DNA from: Hyphomicrobium sp. CS1BSMeth3
Lineage (GTDB): Bacteria > Pseudomonadota > Alphaproteobacteria > Rhizobiales > Hyphomicrobiaceae
NCBI RefSeq assembly: GCF_900117415.1
Contig: NZ_FPEI01000004.1
Coordinates: 992,001 to 1,056,000, forward strand
Direction: 5' to 3'
Length of the DNA: 64,000 bases
Part shown: piece after piece, positions 24,746 to 33,590 of the stretch
Position numbering within the stretch: the first letter of the stretch is position 1
Layout: every line of letters starts with the position of its first letter
Made by a program: the position numbers and the translations under genes
Notes under the pieces: generated by a model
The model's input: only the letters and a program-made list of their open reading frames with translations
Database searches by the model: none
Told to the model about the DNA's origin: nothing

Positions 24746-25498
24746 TCATCGACGCGTGGTCGAACGATCCGAAAGGAAGTCCAGATTCCTGCGGGCTGCT
24801 ACGTGGTGCGGGTCGATGGCCAGCGCACGTCGGAAGTCCGCCGCCGCGCGATCCCGACGGTTCTCCTGCAGGTAAACCTCTCCGCGATTGTTCAAGGCGC
24901 CCGCATACTCCGGCAAAAGGTCGATCGCGGCGCCGAAATCGGCAATCGCGCGTGCAAGCTCCTGCTTCCGCCGCCATGCGACGCCGCGATTGTTGTAGGC
25001 ATAGGCATTCGTGGGATCGAGCCTCAAGGCGACAGAGAAGCCGGAGATCGCCTCGTCGTAGCGCTCGGCTTTGAGGAGTGCGAGGGCGCGATTGTTCACC
25101 GCGTCGGCGCGATGCGGATCGAGCTTCAGCACCTCGTCGAAGTCGGCGACGGCAGAAGCAAGCTTGCCGAGCTCCAGGTGCAGCGAACCGCGGTTGTAGC
25201 GGGCATTCACGTAGTTCGGGGCAAGGGCGAGCGCCCGGCTGTAGTCGTCGATCGCCCCGTTCATCTGCCCTCGCAGCGTGCGTGCGTTGGCCCGGTTATT
25301 GTAGGCTTGCACGAGCTGCTCATCACTCGCCCACGTCGAATCGATGATGAGCGAGCATCCTGCAACGGCCTCGTCAGGATCAGCGGCATTCGCGCAGTCC
25401 TCGATCGGGTTGGCGAAGGAAGCTCCAGCCAGGAGGACGCTTGCGGCAAGCACGGAACAGGCAAGCAAGCGGCAACGCAATTGCGCAGAACGTGGCAT
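24746..25498 (-). CDS. Secreted tetratricopeptide-repeat protein
   Basis: The 250-residue protein has a signal peptide (CRLLACSVLAASVLLAGASFA, cleavage near SFANP), a short Cys pair (DCANAADPDEAVAGC) and about five TPR units from residue 60 to 235. Each unit carries the W/L-G-Y-A-F-A-P pattern, for example AYNNRANARTLRGQMNGAIDDYSRALALAP and AVNNRALALLKAERYDEAISGFSVALRLDP. It is a periplasmic scaffold for protein contacts. The start at 25498 is chosen for tcagga upstream and the signal peptide position. It lies upstream of the LuxR gene on the same strand with a 192-bp gap. Confidence 0.9.
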   Translation of the reverse strand: MPRSAQLRCRLLACSVLAASVLLAGASFANPIEDCANAADPDEAVAGCSLIIDSTWASDEQLVQAYNNRANARTLRGQMNGAIDDYSRALALAPNYVNARYNRGSLHLELGKLASAVADFDEVLKLDPHRADAVNNRALALLKAERYDEAISGFSVALRLDPTNAYAYNNRGVAWRRKQELARAIADFGAAIDLLPEYAGALNNRGEVYLQENRRDRAAADFRRALAIDPHHVAARRNLDFLSDRSTTRR

Positions 25499-25726
25499 GG
25501 TCCTGACCCGCTGTCGCTGTCCGCAGCCGCGCCTTCGATTGCATGGATCGATACCGGCCGCGAAGCCTCGGCCGACACCACGCGGGCGCCGCGACAGCGA
25601 AGCAGGATTGGCCGCGCGCCGCGTCACCCCATCGGGTGATACGATCTTAGCGCGCGGCTCGATTTTGGTCGCCAGGGGCGGTGACTGTGGCGCAGCGGTG
25701 CCGCGCCACCCAGGTCATCGCACCAT

Positions 25727-27160
25727 TTATTGGCTGCCCAGGCCCAGGAAGCTTTGAACCCGCGTAATGGCCGGCGGGTTCCACTTCCCGACCAGCGCTT
25801 CAGCCTTCGGCGCATAAAGCCGCATCGTCAGGTTGAACGGCCCGCCCGGCGCCGGAAGCCAATTCGACTCGCGGTCCGCTCCTGGGCTGTCCTTCTGGAT
25901 GAAGAGATCGAGCGATCCATCGCCATTGTACTTCAGCGGCATCCAGCTGCTGATGGCGAACCTGTTGAGCGAGTTCGCAACCTGGAAGCCCTCGGGATCA
26001 TAGAGCGTGAGCGACCAGAATGCGCTAGCCGGCGGCGTCTCGCCCTTCTCGAAGTGCAGTGTGTACTTGCTCGCGCCATCTAGCGGCTTGCCGGATTCAT
26101 CGCCGAGATTGAGGGGATAGATCGCATCTTCCGGCAAATTTGCGCCAAGACCGAGCTGAGAGACGATGGCGCGCTTCAAGTAGTAATTTCCGTAGACGCC
26201 CATGGTGTCGGTGTTCATCGACCAGCCATTTACAGCGCGGGCAAGCGTCGCCACCTTCCACGCCATCAATCGCTGCGCTTCCTCGGGAACCGTCGCGAGG
26301 GCATCGCGGACAGCAGGCGCGGCCTTGTCCAGATCGAAGCTCTTGCCCGGCTCGATGCCGATCTTCTTCATTTGCGCGACGATCGGCTCATCGGTGAGAT
26401 GGGGCGGATTGGCCTTCATCAGCTCGGCCCCATACGCAAAGAGCTGTCCTGCGGTCATGCGGTCGACTTGCTCTTTCGGCGGCGTCTTCATGTCGAGCGT
26501 CGTATCGATCGCGGCCTTAACCGGTACCGGGCTCTTACCCCACTGGGATAGCGGCGTGACCTTGTAGCCGGCCTGGATCTTGTGAACGGCTTCGTAGTCG
26601 GGCGGCCCATCGGTCTTCGTCCGTCCGATGATCCACACGTGCGGCGTCGGCGCATCGACGCGCGTCATTTCCGCAGGCACGGTTCCGTTCCAGCCGCGAG
26701 GCACGACGAGATAGTTCGCGGCCTGCGTTCCCGTGGTCCGCCAGCCGGGTGAGGCGAACACGTCGGTCCACATGTCGAGCATGGGCAGAAGGTAATATCG
26801 GCCGTTCGTATCCGGCGCCGAGACGACCATCGGCTCTTTGGTGAGATCGAGCCACGCGCTCGAATACAAGGTATCGAAGTTCGGGCGCACGACGGTCTTG
26901 AAGTCGGCAGACGGGTATGAGGGGATGTTGACGAACGTGTTTGCGGGCCCCTTCCCGATCTCCTTGCCGGCCTCCATGTTGATGGATTGCCTGCGCGTGA
27001 TGTCCATCGTCACAAGAGGATAGAGATAAACATAGGCATTCACGCCAATGCTCCGCATGTCTTGCTCGGAAGCAGGTTCAGCTTGAGCAAGGAGCGGTGG
27101 TGCTGCAATTGCACCCGACAATGACAGGCCGAGCAACACGGTTAGAGCGCTGCGTTTCAT
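25727..27160 (-). CDS. Secreted DUF1254/DUF1214 domain protein
   Basis: The 477-residue protein has a signal peptide (MKRSALTVLLGLSLSGAIAAPPLLAQAEP). An N-terminal DUF1254 region follows (NAYVYLYPLVTMDITRRQ, VVRPNFDTLYSSAWLDLTKEPMVVSAPDTNGRYYLLPMLDMWTDVFASPG), and the C-terminal part is DUF1214-like (ASAFWSLTLYDPEGFQVANSLNRFAISS, DGSLDLFIQKDSPG, WLPAPGGPFNLTMRLYAP). Family members are exported proteins of unknown biochemical function common in proteobacteria. The ATG at 27160 has aaaggga 8 nt upstream, and a TATTAT box lies 19 nt further on. Confidence 0.92.
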   Translation of the reverse strand: MKRSALTVLLGLSLSGAIAAPPLLAQAEPASEQDMRSIGVNAYVYLYPLVTMDITRRQSINMEAGKEIGKGPANTFVNIPSYPSADFKTVVRPNFDTLYSSAWLDLTKEPMVVSAPDTNGRYYLLPMLDMWTDVFASPGWRTTGTQAANYLVVPRGWNGTVPAEMTRVDAPTPHVWIIGRTKTDGPPDYEAVHKIQAGYKVTPLSQWGKSPVPVKAAIDTTLDMKTPPKEQVDRMTAGQLFAYGAELMKANPPHLTDEPIVAQMKKIGIEPGKSFDLDKAAPAVRDALATVPEEAQRLMAWKVATLARAVNGWSMNTDTMGVYGNYYLKRAIVSQLGLGANLPEDAIYPLNLGDESGKPLDGASKYTLHFEKGETPPASAFWSLTLYDPEGFQVANSLNRFAISSWMPLKYNGDGSLDLFIQKDSPGADRESNWLPAPGGPFNLTMRLYAPKAEALVGKWNPPAITRVQSFLGLGSQ

Positions 27161-27472
27161 GTGCGGTGTCCCTTTCAAATAATACCGCCGACACAGCGTT
27201 CTCGCCGGATGATCACCTCACCCGGATTGACGTGCGTCCACGAAGCCGATGAAGCTTTGGCCGATCGCCCTCAATTCATCAGACGAAAATCAACCGACCG
27301 GTGAGACATGGCTTGCGATCATTCTCGGCAACGGCGCGGACAATGTCGGCTAGGGAGAACCCTGATGCTCCGGCGGCCAAGTGTGGTGTCGCGCATGAGC
27401 TCGCGCCTTCCCCCGAAGCGTTAATGATCGCAGAGGCGGGCCCCGGCCCGGTCGCCGCGGTGCTGTTCGGCC
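27161..27472 (-). other. 312-bp intergenic region with promoter-like box for the DUF1254 gene
   Basis: No gene is convincing here. A TATTAT hexamer on the minus strand (27179-27184) lies just upstream of the DUF1254 ribosome site, giving a very short leader if it is the -10 box; no good -35 is visible 17 bp away. The rest is GC-rich without clear structure. Confidence 0.4.
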
Positions 27473-27769
27473 TCACGTACGCGCGCTGTAGTCCGCTAGC
27501 TTGCAGCTCGTTGCCGGCCCGCATCCGCACGCTGCCGCCGCCCGCCGCCTGGCAGCCCGCCGACGCACCAGTACAAAGAGGCCGATGCCTCCAAGAGCCG
27601 CGAGGCCCAATCCGATCTGGCCGAAAAGAGCCAGCCCTGCGCCACCCGCCGCACCGAAGGCCAGGAGCGCGGATCCCACGATCGGCGCGCAACATACCGC
27701 GCAGGCGCCAAGCGCGACGCCGCCGACAGCCGCAAGCCCATTAACCGTAGACTTCTGTTTCGTGATCAT
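27473..27769 (-). CDS. Small mercury-transport-like (MerF/MerT-type) membrane protein
   Basis: The 98-residue protein has two transmembrane segments (about 10-32 and 40-66) with a vicinal Cys pair inside the first (GACAVCCAPIVG). It has a basic stretch VRRRAARRRAAA and a C-terminal Cys-rich end CGCGPATSCK. Vicinal Cys in helix 1 plus extra Cys outside is the arrangement in MerT/MerF-type Hg(II) importers, though overall similarity is low and another soft metal is possible. ggagg 9 nt upstream sets the ATG. It is divergent from a MerR gene across a MerR-type operator; no merA or merP is present. Confidence 0.7.
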   Translation of the reverse strand: MITKQKSTVNGLAAVGGVALGACAVCCAPIVGSALLAFGAAGGAGLALFGQIGLGLAALGGIGLFVLVRRRAARRRAAAACGCGPATSCKLADYSART

Positions 27770-27806
27770 GGCAGGCGGCCTCCATCGCTCGAGTTGACAC
27801 GGCTGG

Positions 27807-27837
27807 AGCCTACGCCTTCAAGTAACTTGAAGGGCAA
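27807..27837 (-). promoter_or_regulatory. MerR-type operator/promoter for the small metal-transport gene
   Basis: A perfect 19-nt palindrome CCTTCAAGTAACTTGAAGG (27815-27833) lies in a minus-strand promoter with -35 TTGCCC (27837-27832) and -10 TAGGCT (27812-27807). The spacer is 19 bp, the overlong spacing that MerR-family activators correct by DNA distortion. Confidence 0.8.
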
Positions 27838-27852
27838 TAGGAGAGTTCGGTG

Positions 27853-28275
27853 ATGTCCTCTCGATCCGGCGCGCTGAGCATTGGAGCGCTCGCAAAAGCA
27901 GCGAGCGTGTCGACGCCGACCATCCGGTACTATGAAGAAATCGGGCTACTGCCCAAAGCCGGACGCAGCGCGAGCGGGCAGCGTCTGTATGAGAAGACGG
28001 ATGTCGAGCGCCTTACTTTCATCCGCCGCTGCCGGGAATTCGGATTTTCCATCGATCAGGTGCGATTGCTCTCGAGCTTGTCGATCAGCACCGTCTCCGA
28101 TTGCGCCGAGGTGCGCGACATTGCACGCGTTCATCTTGTCGAAGTGCGAAAGCGGCTCGAGGAGTTGCACGGGCTCGAACGCAGTCTCAACGGTTTCGTG
28201 GAGCAATGTGACGCGATCTGCGCCGGCGGGCCAGCTTGCGATTGCGTGGTCTTCAAAAAAATTGCCGAGCCGTAG
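27853..28275 (+). CDS. merR: MerR-family metal-responsive regulator (MerR-like Cys triad)
   Basis: The 140-residue protein has the N-terminal winged HTH (LSIGALAKAASVSTPTIRYYEEIGLLP), the second-helix segment SGQRLYEKTDVERLTFIRRCREFGFSIDQVRLL, and a dimerisation coiled coil (about 85-115). Cysteines C84, C119 and C129 (or C131) reproduce the spacing of the Hg(II)-binding Cys of Tn501 MerR (82, 117, 126), within the contexts DCAEVRDIA, VEQCDAICAGG and ACDCVVFKKI; C123 is extra. ATG at 27853 has aggagag 7 nt upstream. Mercury is the likeliest effector, but an extra Cys could change specificity. Confidence 0.88.
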   Translation: MSSRSGALSIGALAKAASVSTPTIRYYEEIGLLPKAGRSASGQRLYEKTDVERLTFIRRCREFGFSIDQVRLLSSLSISTVSDCAEVRDIARVHLVEVRKRLEELHGLERSLNGFVEQCDAICAGGPACDCVVFKKIAEP

Positions 28276-28357
28276 ATCGAGATCCACGACCGTCGAAGCA
28301 CGGCGAAGCAGGATTTGCCCAAGTCCGCGTTCCCGGAAGGGAGACGCTGCTCACCGC

Positions 28358-29464
28358 TCAAGCCCCCGGCATTCCATGCGCGATGATCTTGCGCATGACG
28401 CTCGGCAAGGCGACGTCGTCGAGGTCGCGGCGGTGCACCCAGCGGCAGCGCTCGGGCTCGGCCCATAGATCGACGACGGCCTCGTCGCGCACGAGCGCAC
28501 GATAGACCGTCAGTTCGAGGCGGAAGTGCGTGAACACGTGCACCACGCTGCCAACCACGGGCCACCAGTCGCCGCGCAGAGGCGTGCGGCGAAGCGCCTC
28601 CTTCGCCACGGGCCGCATCTCGGTCCATTCCGTCGAGGGCACTTCGAGCATGCTCGCGAGCAGGCCCGTCGGCGGACGCTGGCGAAGCAGAATACGGCCG
28701 CCTTCGCTGATCGCCAGGAAAGCCGTGCCGAAACGCTCCGGCCGCGGCTTCTTCACGGCGCGCGCGGGCAGGCTCGCCTCGATGGCCATGGCGTGCGCGG
28801 CGCAGTGGCGCTCGATCGGACAGACGAGACACGAGGGGCGGCGCGGCGTGCAGATGCTCGCGCCGAGGTCCATCATGGCCTGCGCATAGTCGCCGGCGCG
28901 CTTTTTCGGCGTGAGCGTAGCCGCGAGGCGCTTGAGCTCGGCCTTGGCGCCCGGCACCGGCTCGGCAACCGCAAAGAGCCGCGCGATCACGCGCTCGATA
29001 TTGCCGTCGACCGGCGTCGCGCGGCGGCCAAAGGCAATGGCCGCAATCGCCGCCGCCGTATAAGGACCGATGCCCGGCAACTCGCCGAGGGCCGCCTCCG
29101 TATCCGGGAACTGCCCGCCGTACTGCTCGACGACGGCGCGGGCGCAGGCGTGCAGATTACGGGCGCGGCTGTAGTAGCCGAGGCCGGCCCACGCTGCGAG
29201 CACGTCATCGAGATCAGCCGCCGCCAGCGCGGCCACGTCCGGCCAGCGCACGAGGAATTTGAGGTAGTAGGGCGTGACCGTCTTGACCGTGGTCTGCTGG
29301 AGCATGATCTCGCTCAGCCAGACGCGATAGGGATCCGCCACCTCGCCCGGCGCCATCCGCCATGGCAGGTCCCGGCGCTCGCGCTCGTACCAGTCGAGCA
29401 GCGACGCGACCGTGCCCGGACCGGGTGCCGGCCAGATGTGTTGCAGTCTTGCCGCAGCGGTCAT
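28358..29464 (-). CDS. mutY: A/G-specific adenine DNA glycosylase
   Basis: The 368-residue base-excision repair enzyme removes adenine opposite 8-oxoguanine. It contains the catalytic-Glu segment near SEIMLQQTTVKTVTPYY, the helix-hairpin-helix ELPGIGPYTAAAIAAIAFG, the catalytic Asp in TPVDGNIERVIARL, the 4Fe-4S cluster Cys pattern C-x6-C-x2-C-x5-C in CTPRRPSCLVCPIERHC, and a C-terminal NUDIX-like recognition domain (GRILLRQRPPTGLLASMLEVPSTEW). It is divergent from the DciA-like gene, the usual alphaproteobacterial arrangement. Confidence 0.96.
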   Translation of the reverse strand: MTAAARLQHIWPAPGPGTVASLLDWYERERRDLPWRMAPGEVADPYRVWLSEIMLQQTTVKTVTPYYLKFLVRWPDVAALAAADLDDVLAAWAGLGYYSRARNLHACARAVVEQYGGQFPDTEAALGELPGIGPYTAAAIAAIAFGRRATPVDGNIERVIARLFAVAEPVPGAKAELKRLAATLTPKKRAGDYAQAMMDLGASICTPRRPSCLVCPIERHCAAHAMAIEASLPARAVKKPRPERFGTAFLAISEGGRILLRQRPPTGLLASMLEVPSTEWTEMRPVAKEALRRTPLRGDWWPVVGSVVHVFTHFRLELTVYRALVRDEAVVDLWAEPERCRWVHRRDLDDVALPSVMRKIIAHGMPGA

Positions 29465-29568
29465 GCGATCGCCCCGCCCCCGCGCCCCGAATCATTAACC
29501 CGATGTTAAGCACGACTCGCACGAATGGGAACTGAGCGGGGGCGCTCTCAGCGAGCAGAGTTCCGTAA

Positions 29569-30108
29569 ATGTCGCAAATGTCACGCTATTCCGCATCCGG
29601 CAAGGGCACTTTCGGTGCCAAGGCAGTCGGCAGCATGGTGCCGAGCCTGACCCGTAAGGCCTTCGAACGCTTCGGTTTTTCGACCGCGGCCCTGCTCACG
29701 GACTGGGCCGGGATCGTCGGCAAGGACCTCGCACGCTATACATCGCCGGATCGCCTGAAATGGCCCCGCGGCGGCCACGGGTCGGACGGCGAGACGTCCG
29801 GGCCCGAGCGGCAGGGCGCCACCCTCGTCCTCCGCGTCGACCTCGGACGTGGCATCGACGTCCAGTACCGCGCCCGCCAGATCATCGAGCGCATCAACGC
29901 CCACTTCGGCTACCGCGCCATCGCCGAGCTCCGCATCATCCAGGCGCCCGTCGAGGGGGCGCTTCCGCCGATGCCGGAAGCACGGCCCGCGCGCCGAGCC
30001 TTCGACCGCGCCTCGACCGCGCCGCTGGTGGCTGCCGTCGCCGACGACGGTCTCCGCGCGGCGCTCGAGAAGATGCAGGCCGGGCTCACCAGCCGCGGGC
30101 ACCGGTAA
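29569..30108 (+). CDS. dciA: DUF721 / DciA-family protein, replicative helicase loader-like
   Basis: The 179-residue protein has the DUF721 core: SLTRKAFERFGFSTAALLTDWAGIVGKDLARYTSPDRLKWPRG, then ATLVLRVDLGRGIDVQYRARQIIERINAHFGYRAIAELRIIQAP (the KH-like DciA fold). A low-complexity C-terminal region follows with a terminal helix AAVADDGLRAALEKMQAGL. DciA proteins load the DnaB helicase in most bacteria lacking DnaC. In many relatives it is followed by a DsbA-like gene and smc; here repeats and an amidase follow instead, so the cluster is broken. Confidence 0.85.
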   Translation: MSQMSRYSASGKGTFGAKAVGSMVPSLTRKAFERFGFSTAALLTDWAGIVGKDLARYTSPDRLKWPRGGHGSDGETSGPERQGATLVLRVDLGRGIDVQYRARQIIERINAHFGYRAIAELRIIQAPVEGALPPMPEARPARRAFDRASTAPLVAAVADDGLRAALEKMQAGLTSRGHR

Positions 30109-30257
30109 GTCGCGCTTACTTGTTTGCCGCGGGCTGCTGGGAAGAGGTGCTGACGCCTCGTTCCGCGGTGCCATGCCCGCGGCGGCTCCCCGCTGGAAGG
30201 CCCCCCCCGAACCCCCGCCTTTTTTGGCTCGGAGTGCGCGGCTGGCGCGCCGCCGTC

Positions 30258-30372
30258 CCCTCTCCCCGCTTGCGGGGAGAGGGTTAGGGTGAGGGGCGGC
30301 GGCAAACGCCGAGGTTGAACAAGCTCCCGCCCCTCATCCTAACCTTCTCCCCGTGAAGAACGGGGAGAAGGG
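30258..30372. repeat. Element B1: paired GC-rich palindromic repeat
   Basis: Two head-to-head units: CCCTCTCCCCGC/GCGGGGAGAGGG hairpin (30258-30283), then TTAGGGTGAGGGGCGG, a short middle, and the inverted CCGCCCCTCATCCTAACC followed by a CTTCTCCCCGT/ACGGGGAGAAG hairpin. The same layout recurs at 49370-49490 and 62876-62973. Confidence 0.8.
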
Positions 30373-30403
30373 ACATCGCAGCGTTTGCCGCGAGCGATCT
30401 ACT

Positions 30404-30480
30404 CAAAAAGACGGGTAGGTCCGGGAGGGTGTCCCTCCCGGTAGAGCGCGAGACTAGTCTCGCTCGCGCCGCAGGCGCGA
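30404..30480. repeat. Element C1: G-rich palindromic repeat
   Basis: It begins CAAAAAGACGGG, has a CCGGGAGGGtgtCCCTCCCGG hairpin, then GCGAGACTAGTCTCGC and GCGCCGCAGGCGCG palindromes. The order and the start match the inverted element C2 at 50226-50380. A related fragment, with CCCCCCGAACCCCCGCCTTTTTT, lies at about 30205-30228. It ends 6 bp before the stop codon of the amidase gene and may help terminate it. Confidence 0.65.
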
Positions 30481-30485
30481 CCCGC

Positions 30486-31922
30486 TCACTCCAACCCCGC
30501 GACCTTCGGCCTGTACTCATCCCACGGCATGGCGCGCTCGTAGATCGCGGCCGCGCGCAACAGCGCCGCATCGGCCCCGCGCCGCGCGACGAGCTGGATC
30601 GCGATCGGCAGGCCATCCGAGTGCAGCCCCGCCGGCAGCGTCGCCGCGGGATTGCCGGTGAGATTGAAGGGATGGGTATACGGATACCAGGCCTTGCGGA
30701 TGCTATCGACGATCTTCCCTTCAATCTCGATGGGATCGAAGAGCCGCTCCTGGATGGGCAGCGCGGTGCGCGAGAGCGTCGGCATGAGAATGAGATCGTA
30801 GCGGTCGAACCAGCCCTGGACCTTCCGATAGATGGCCGTACGCTGAAGTGCGGCGCGCGCGAGCATCTCGGCGGTGTGCTGGCCGCCGCCCGCCATTTGG
30901 CGCACGAGCGTCGGGCTCATCTTATCGCGCCACTTCGGGAGCTGATCGGCAAAGCGCGCATTCCAGAGCGCGGTCGAGACGACGAGCCACATGGGCTCGG
31001 TCGGCTCCATGTCATCGCCCATGGGCTCGACGATCGCGCCGAGATCGCCGAGCGCGTCGGCCACCTGCTCGCAGCGCGCGAGGATCTCGCTGTCGACGAC
31101 CGTATTGCCGACATAGGGGCGCCAGCCGATGCGCAGGCCATCGAGCGTCCCCTCGCCGCGCGCAGCCTCGACGAGACCTTCCGTCGAGGCGCCGAAGGAA
31201 TGGATATCGCTCGGATCGGCGCCGCCCATGGCTTCGAGCATCAGCGCCGTATCCATAACATTGCGCGTCGTCGGCGTGATGTAGGACATGTTGCCGAACG
31301 TATCGGGCGCCATGTCGTGCGGCACGAGACCGAGCGACTGCTTGAAGCCGACGACGCCGCAGCAGGCTGCCGGAATGCGCGTCGAGCCGCCGGCATCGGT
31401 GGCAATGGCGAGCGGGCCGACGCCGACGGCCATGGCCGCAGCCGCGCCGCCCGAGGAGCCGCCACACGTGCGGCTAGCATCATAGGGATTGCACGTCCGG
31501 CCGAAGAGCGGCGCCTCGGTAAAGGGCATGTGCCCGAATTCCGGCGTCGTCGTCTTGCCCATGAGGATCGCACCGGCTGCCTTCAGTCGCGCGACCGACA
31601 CCGCATCTGCAGCAGGAATATTTTCCGCGTACATATGCGAGGCGAAGGTCGTGCGCACGCCCTTGGTGTTCACGAGATCCTTCACGTGCAGCGGCACCCC
31701 GTGAAGCGGCCCCACCGCATCGCCGCGCGCGACGGCCTCGTCCGCGGCCTTGGCATCGCGCAGCGCCTCTTCGGCACAGATCGTGATGAAGCAGTTGAGC
31801 GCCGCCTGGGCCTTCTCGGCGCGCTGAAGGGTCGCCCGCATGACCTCGACAGCCGAGGCTTTGCGGTCGCGGATCAGGGCGGCGATCTCGGCAGCTCCGA
31901 GCCAGGCGAAGTCGTTCGACAT
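30486..31922 (-). CDS. Amidase signature family hydrolase (second copy)
   Basis: The 478-residue amidase has its catalytic Lys in LHVKDLVNTKGVRT (about residue 77), the cis-Ser in CGGSSGGAAAAMA (about 152) and the Ser nucleophile in ATDAGGSTRIPAACCGVVGFKQS (about 176). It would cleave a carboxamide; the substrate is unknown. Similarity to the amidase at 6138-7655 is limited to the signature core, so the two are distant paralogues. It is divergent from a TAXI-type receptor gene, a context that hints at import of an amide followed by hydrolysis; this is inference. Confidence 0.93.
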   Translation of the reverse strand: MSNDFAWLGAAEIAALIRDRKASAVEVMRATLQRAEKAQAALNCFITICAEEALRDAKAADEAVARGDAVGPLHGVPLHVKDLVNTKGVRTTFASHMYAENIPAADAVSVARLKAAGAILMGKTTTPEFGHMPFTEAPLFGRTCNPYDASRTCGGSSGGAAAAMAVGVGPLAIATDAGGSTRIPAACCGVVGFKQSLGLVPHDMAPDTFGNMSYITPTTRNVMDTALMLEAMGGADPSDIHSFGASTEGLVEAARGEGTLDGLRIGWRPYVGNTVVDSEILARCEQVADALGDLGAIVEPMGDDMEPTEPMWLVVSTALWNARFADQLPKWRDKMSPTLVRQMAGGGQHTAEMLARAALQRTAIYRKVQGWFDRYDLILMPTLSRTALPIQERLFDPIEIEGKIVDSIRKAWYPYTHPFNLTGNPAATLPAGLHSDGLPIAIQLVARRGADAALLRAAAIYERAMPWDEYRPKVAGLE

Positions 31923-32122
31923 CAGGACAAGTGCTCCTCACTTCATGGGACTGTCGTCCGGCGCGGCTAGTGGGGCAGCATGGATCAACCTCAGCCCCGA
32001 ATGGCCGTCTCCCGGCGAACTCTACGTCGAATGAAGGTCACTGACACCGCACATGCGGCCATAGGCCGTCAGCAAATATGGTTGACCTCGATCCGAGACA
32101 ACATCAAGCTTTTGCGGGGACC

Positions 32123-33334
32123 ATGCGAGGTGGCAAGGATCGCCCAAGCGGGATCCGGGAGGATCTGAGCCTGCTCGACCGTAGGAACATGCTCGTCGTA
32201 CTCGGCGCGATGGTCGCGCTGGCCATCGGCATTCTGCATCCGGGATACGCGGGCGATGCGAAACTGCCGAAAGAGATCTCGTGGAGCACCTACGAGAGCG
32301 GCTCGTCGGCCTACGCGCAGTCGATCGGCATCGGCGCCCTGCTCAAGAAGAAGTACGGCACCGAGCTCGGCATCGTTCCGGCCAGCGGCGAAATCGGTCG
32401 CCAGACGCCGCTGAAGACAGGCCAGTCGCAGCTTTGCGCGTGTGGCATCGGCGCCTACTTCGCCCAGGAAGGCGTGCTGATGTTCGCCACGAAGGCCTGG
32501 GGGCCGCAGCGCGTCTTCAACCTCTTCAACAACATCGGGACGAACGGCCAGCAGCTCGCGGTCAGTGAGACCTCGGGCATCAGGAAGCCCGAGGACCTCA
32601 AGGGCAAGCGGGTCACGTTCGTGCGCGGCTCGCCGACGCTCAATCAGAACACCGAGGCCATGCTGGCGTTCGCCGGCTTGACGTGGAATGACGTGCAGAA
32701 GATCGAGGTTTCAGGCTGGGGCAAATCCATCCAGGCCGTGATCAACGGTGAAGCCGATGCCGCGTGGGGCAACACCGCCGCCAGCTACTACGTCAAGCTC
32801 ATCAACTCGCCGCAGGGTCTTTTCCTGCCGCCGCTGCCGCATTCCGACGAGGCCGGGTGGAAGCGCGCGCTCGAACGTGCGCCCTGGTGGTCGAAGTCGA
32901 TGATCAAGACCGTCGCCCCCGGCTACAGGCACGCGGTCCCCTACGAGGGCAACAACTATCCCTATCCGATCATAGTCGCGGCGGCGGACACGCCGAACGA
33001 TCTGGCCTACGGGCTCACCAGGGCCGTCATGGAGAACTATGCGGACCTCAAGGACGACGCGCCCGGCATGGATGGCTACCGCCTCGCGGTGCAGAACTTG
33101 AAATGGGTGCTGCCATATCACCCCGGCGCGATCCGCTACTTCAAGGAGAAGGGCCTCTGGAAGGCCGAGCACGACGTGCACAACGCCGAGCTCGTGAAGC
33201 GCCAGAACGTGCTCGCCGAAGCATGGAATGAAATGCAGGCCAAATCCGTGCCCGACGATAAGTTCGCGGAGGAATGGCTCAAGCTGCGTGCAGCAGCACT
33301 GACGAAGGCTAATTTGCCCGTCATATTCCAGTAA
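32123..33334 (+). CDS. TAXI-family (TRAP-associated) periplasmic solute-binding protein
   Basis: About 403 residues with an N-terminal hydrophobic signal segment (MLVVLGAMVALAIGILHPGYAGDA, preceded by the basic DRRN). The mature part has the TAXI pattern ISWSTYESGSSAYAQSIGIGALLKKKYGTELGIVPASGEIGRQTPLKTGQSQLCACG, then VSETSGIRKPEDLKGKRVTFVRGSPTLNQNTEAMLAFAGL and GEADAAWGNTAA. TAXI receptors normally feed a fused TRAP 4TM-12TM permease, but none is adjacent; an ABC importer follows 256 bp downstream. The start is uncertain (32123, 32078 or 32189). Confidence 0.85.
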   Translation: MRGGKDRPSGIREDLSLLDRRNMLVVLGAMVALAIGILHPGYAGDAKLPKEISWSTYESGSSAYAQSIGIGALLKKKYGTELGIVPASGEIGRQTPLKTGQSQLCACGIGAYFAQEGVLMFATKAWGPQRVFNLFNNIGTNGQQLAVSETSGIRKPEDLKGKRVTFVRGSPTLNQNTEAMLAFAGLTWNDVQKIEVSGWGKSIQAVINGEADAAWGNTAASYYVKLINSPQGLFLPPLPHSDEAGWKRALERAPWWSKSMIKTVAPGYRHAVPYEGNNYPYPIIVAAADTPNDLAYGLTRAVMENYADLKDDAPGMDGYRLAVQNLKWVLPYHPGAIRYFKEKGLWKAEHDVHNAELVKRQNVLAEAWNEMQAKSVPDDKFAEEWLKLRAAALTKANLPVIFQ

Positions 33335-33590
33335 TCTCATCTACAAAGCGCACGCAAAAATCCACGCCCGGCACCGGCCATGCGATCGCGGGCTTATGGT
33401 GCATTTCGCCGCGATCGCGCGCCCGCGACTTGTCCGCGCATTGGCCCTTGCCAGATGCCCCTTTTTGCGTGCAAGGAGTAAAAAGCCTTACTGGCTACCC
33501 GGCCCGGATCGCGACTCGGGTCGTGTCCGTCCAAGAACAATAAGAAACAGTCCGCCGGGTCCAATCCGCCGTTCTCGGGAGGAACGACTT

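Noticed and set aside
27301-27744. Open frames on both strands in the region before the mercury-type gene
   Set aside because: No conserved-looking segment, ribosome site or signal peptide; they overlap the better-supported 98-residue membrane protein.
30440-30470. GAGACTAGTCTC near 30450 as a partial family A copy
   Set aside because: It shares only CTAG with family A; the flanks belong to repeat C1.
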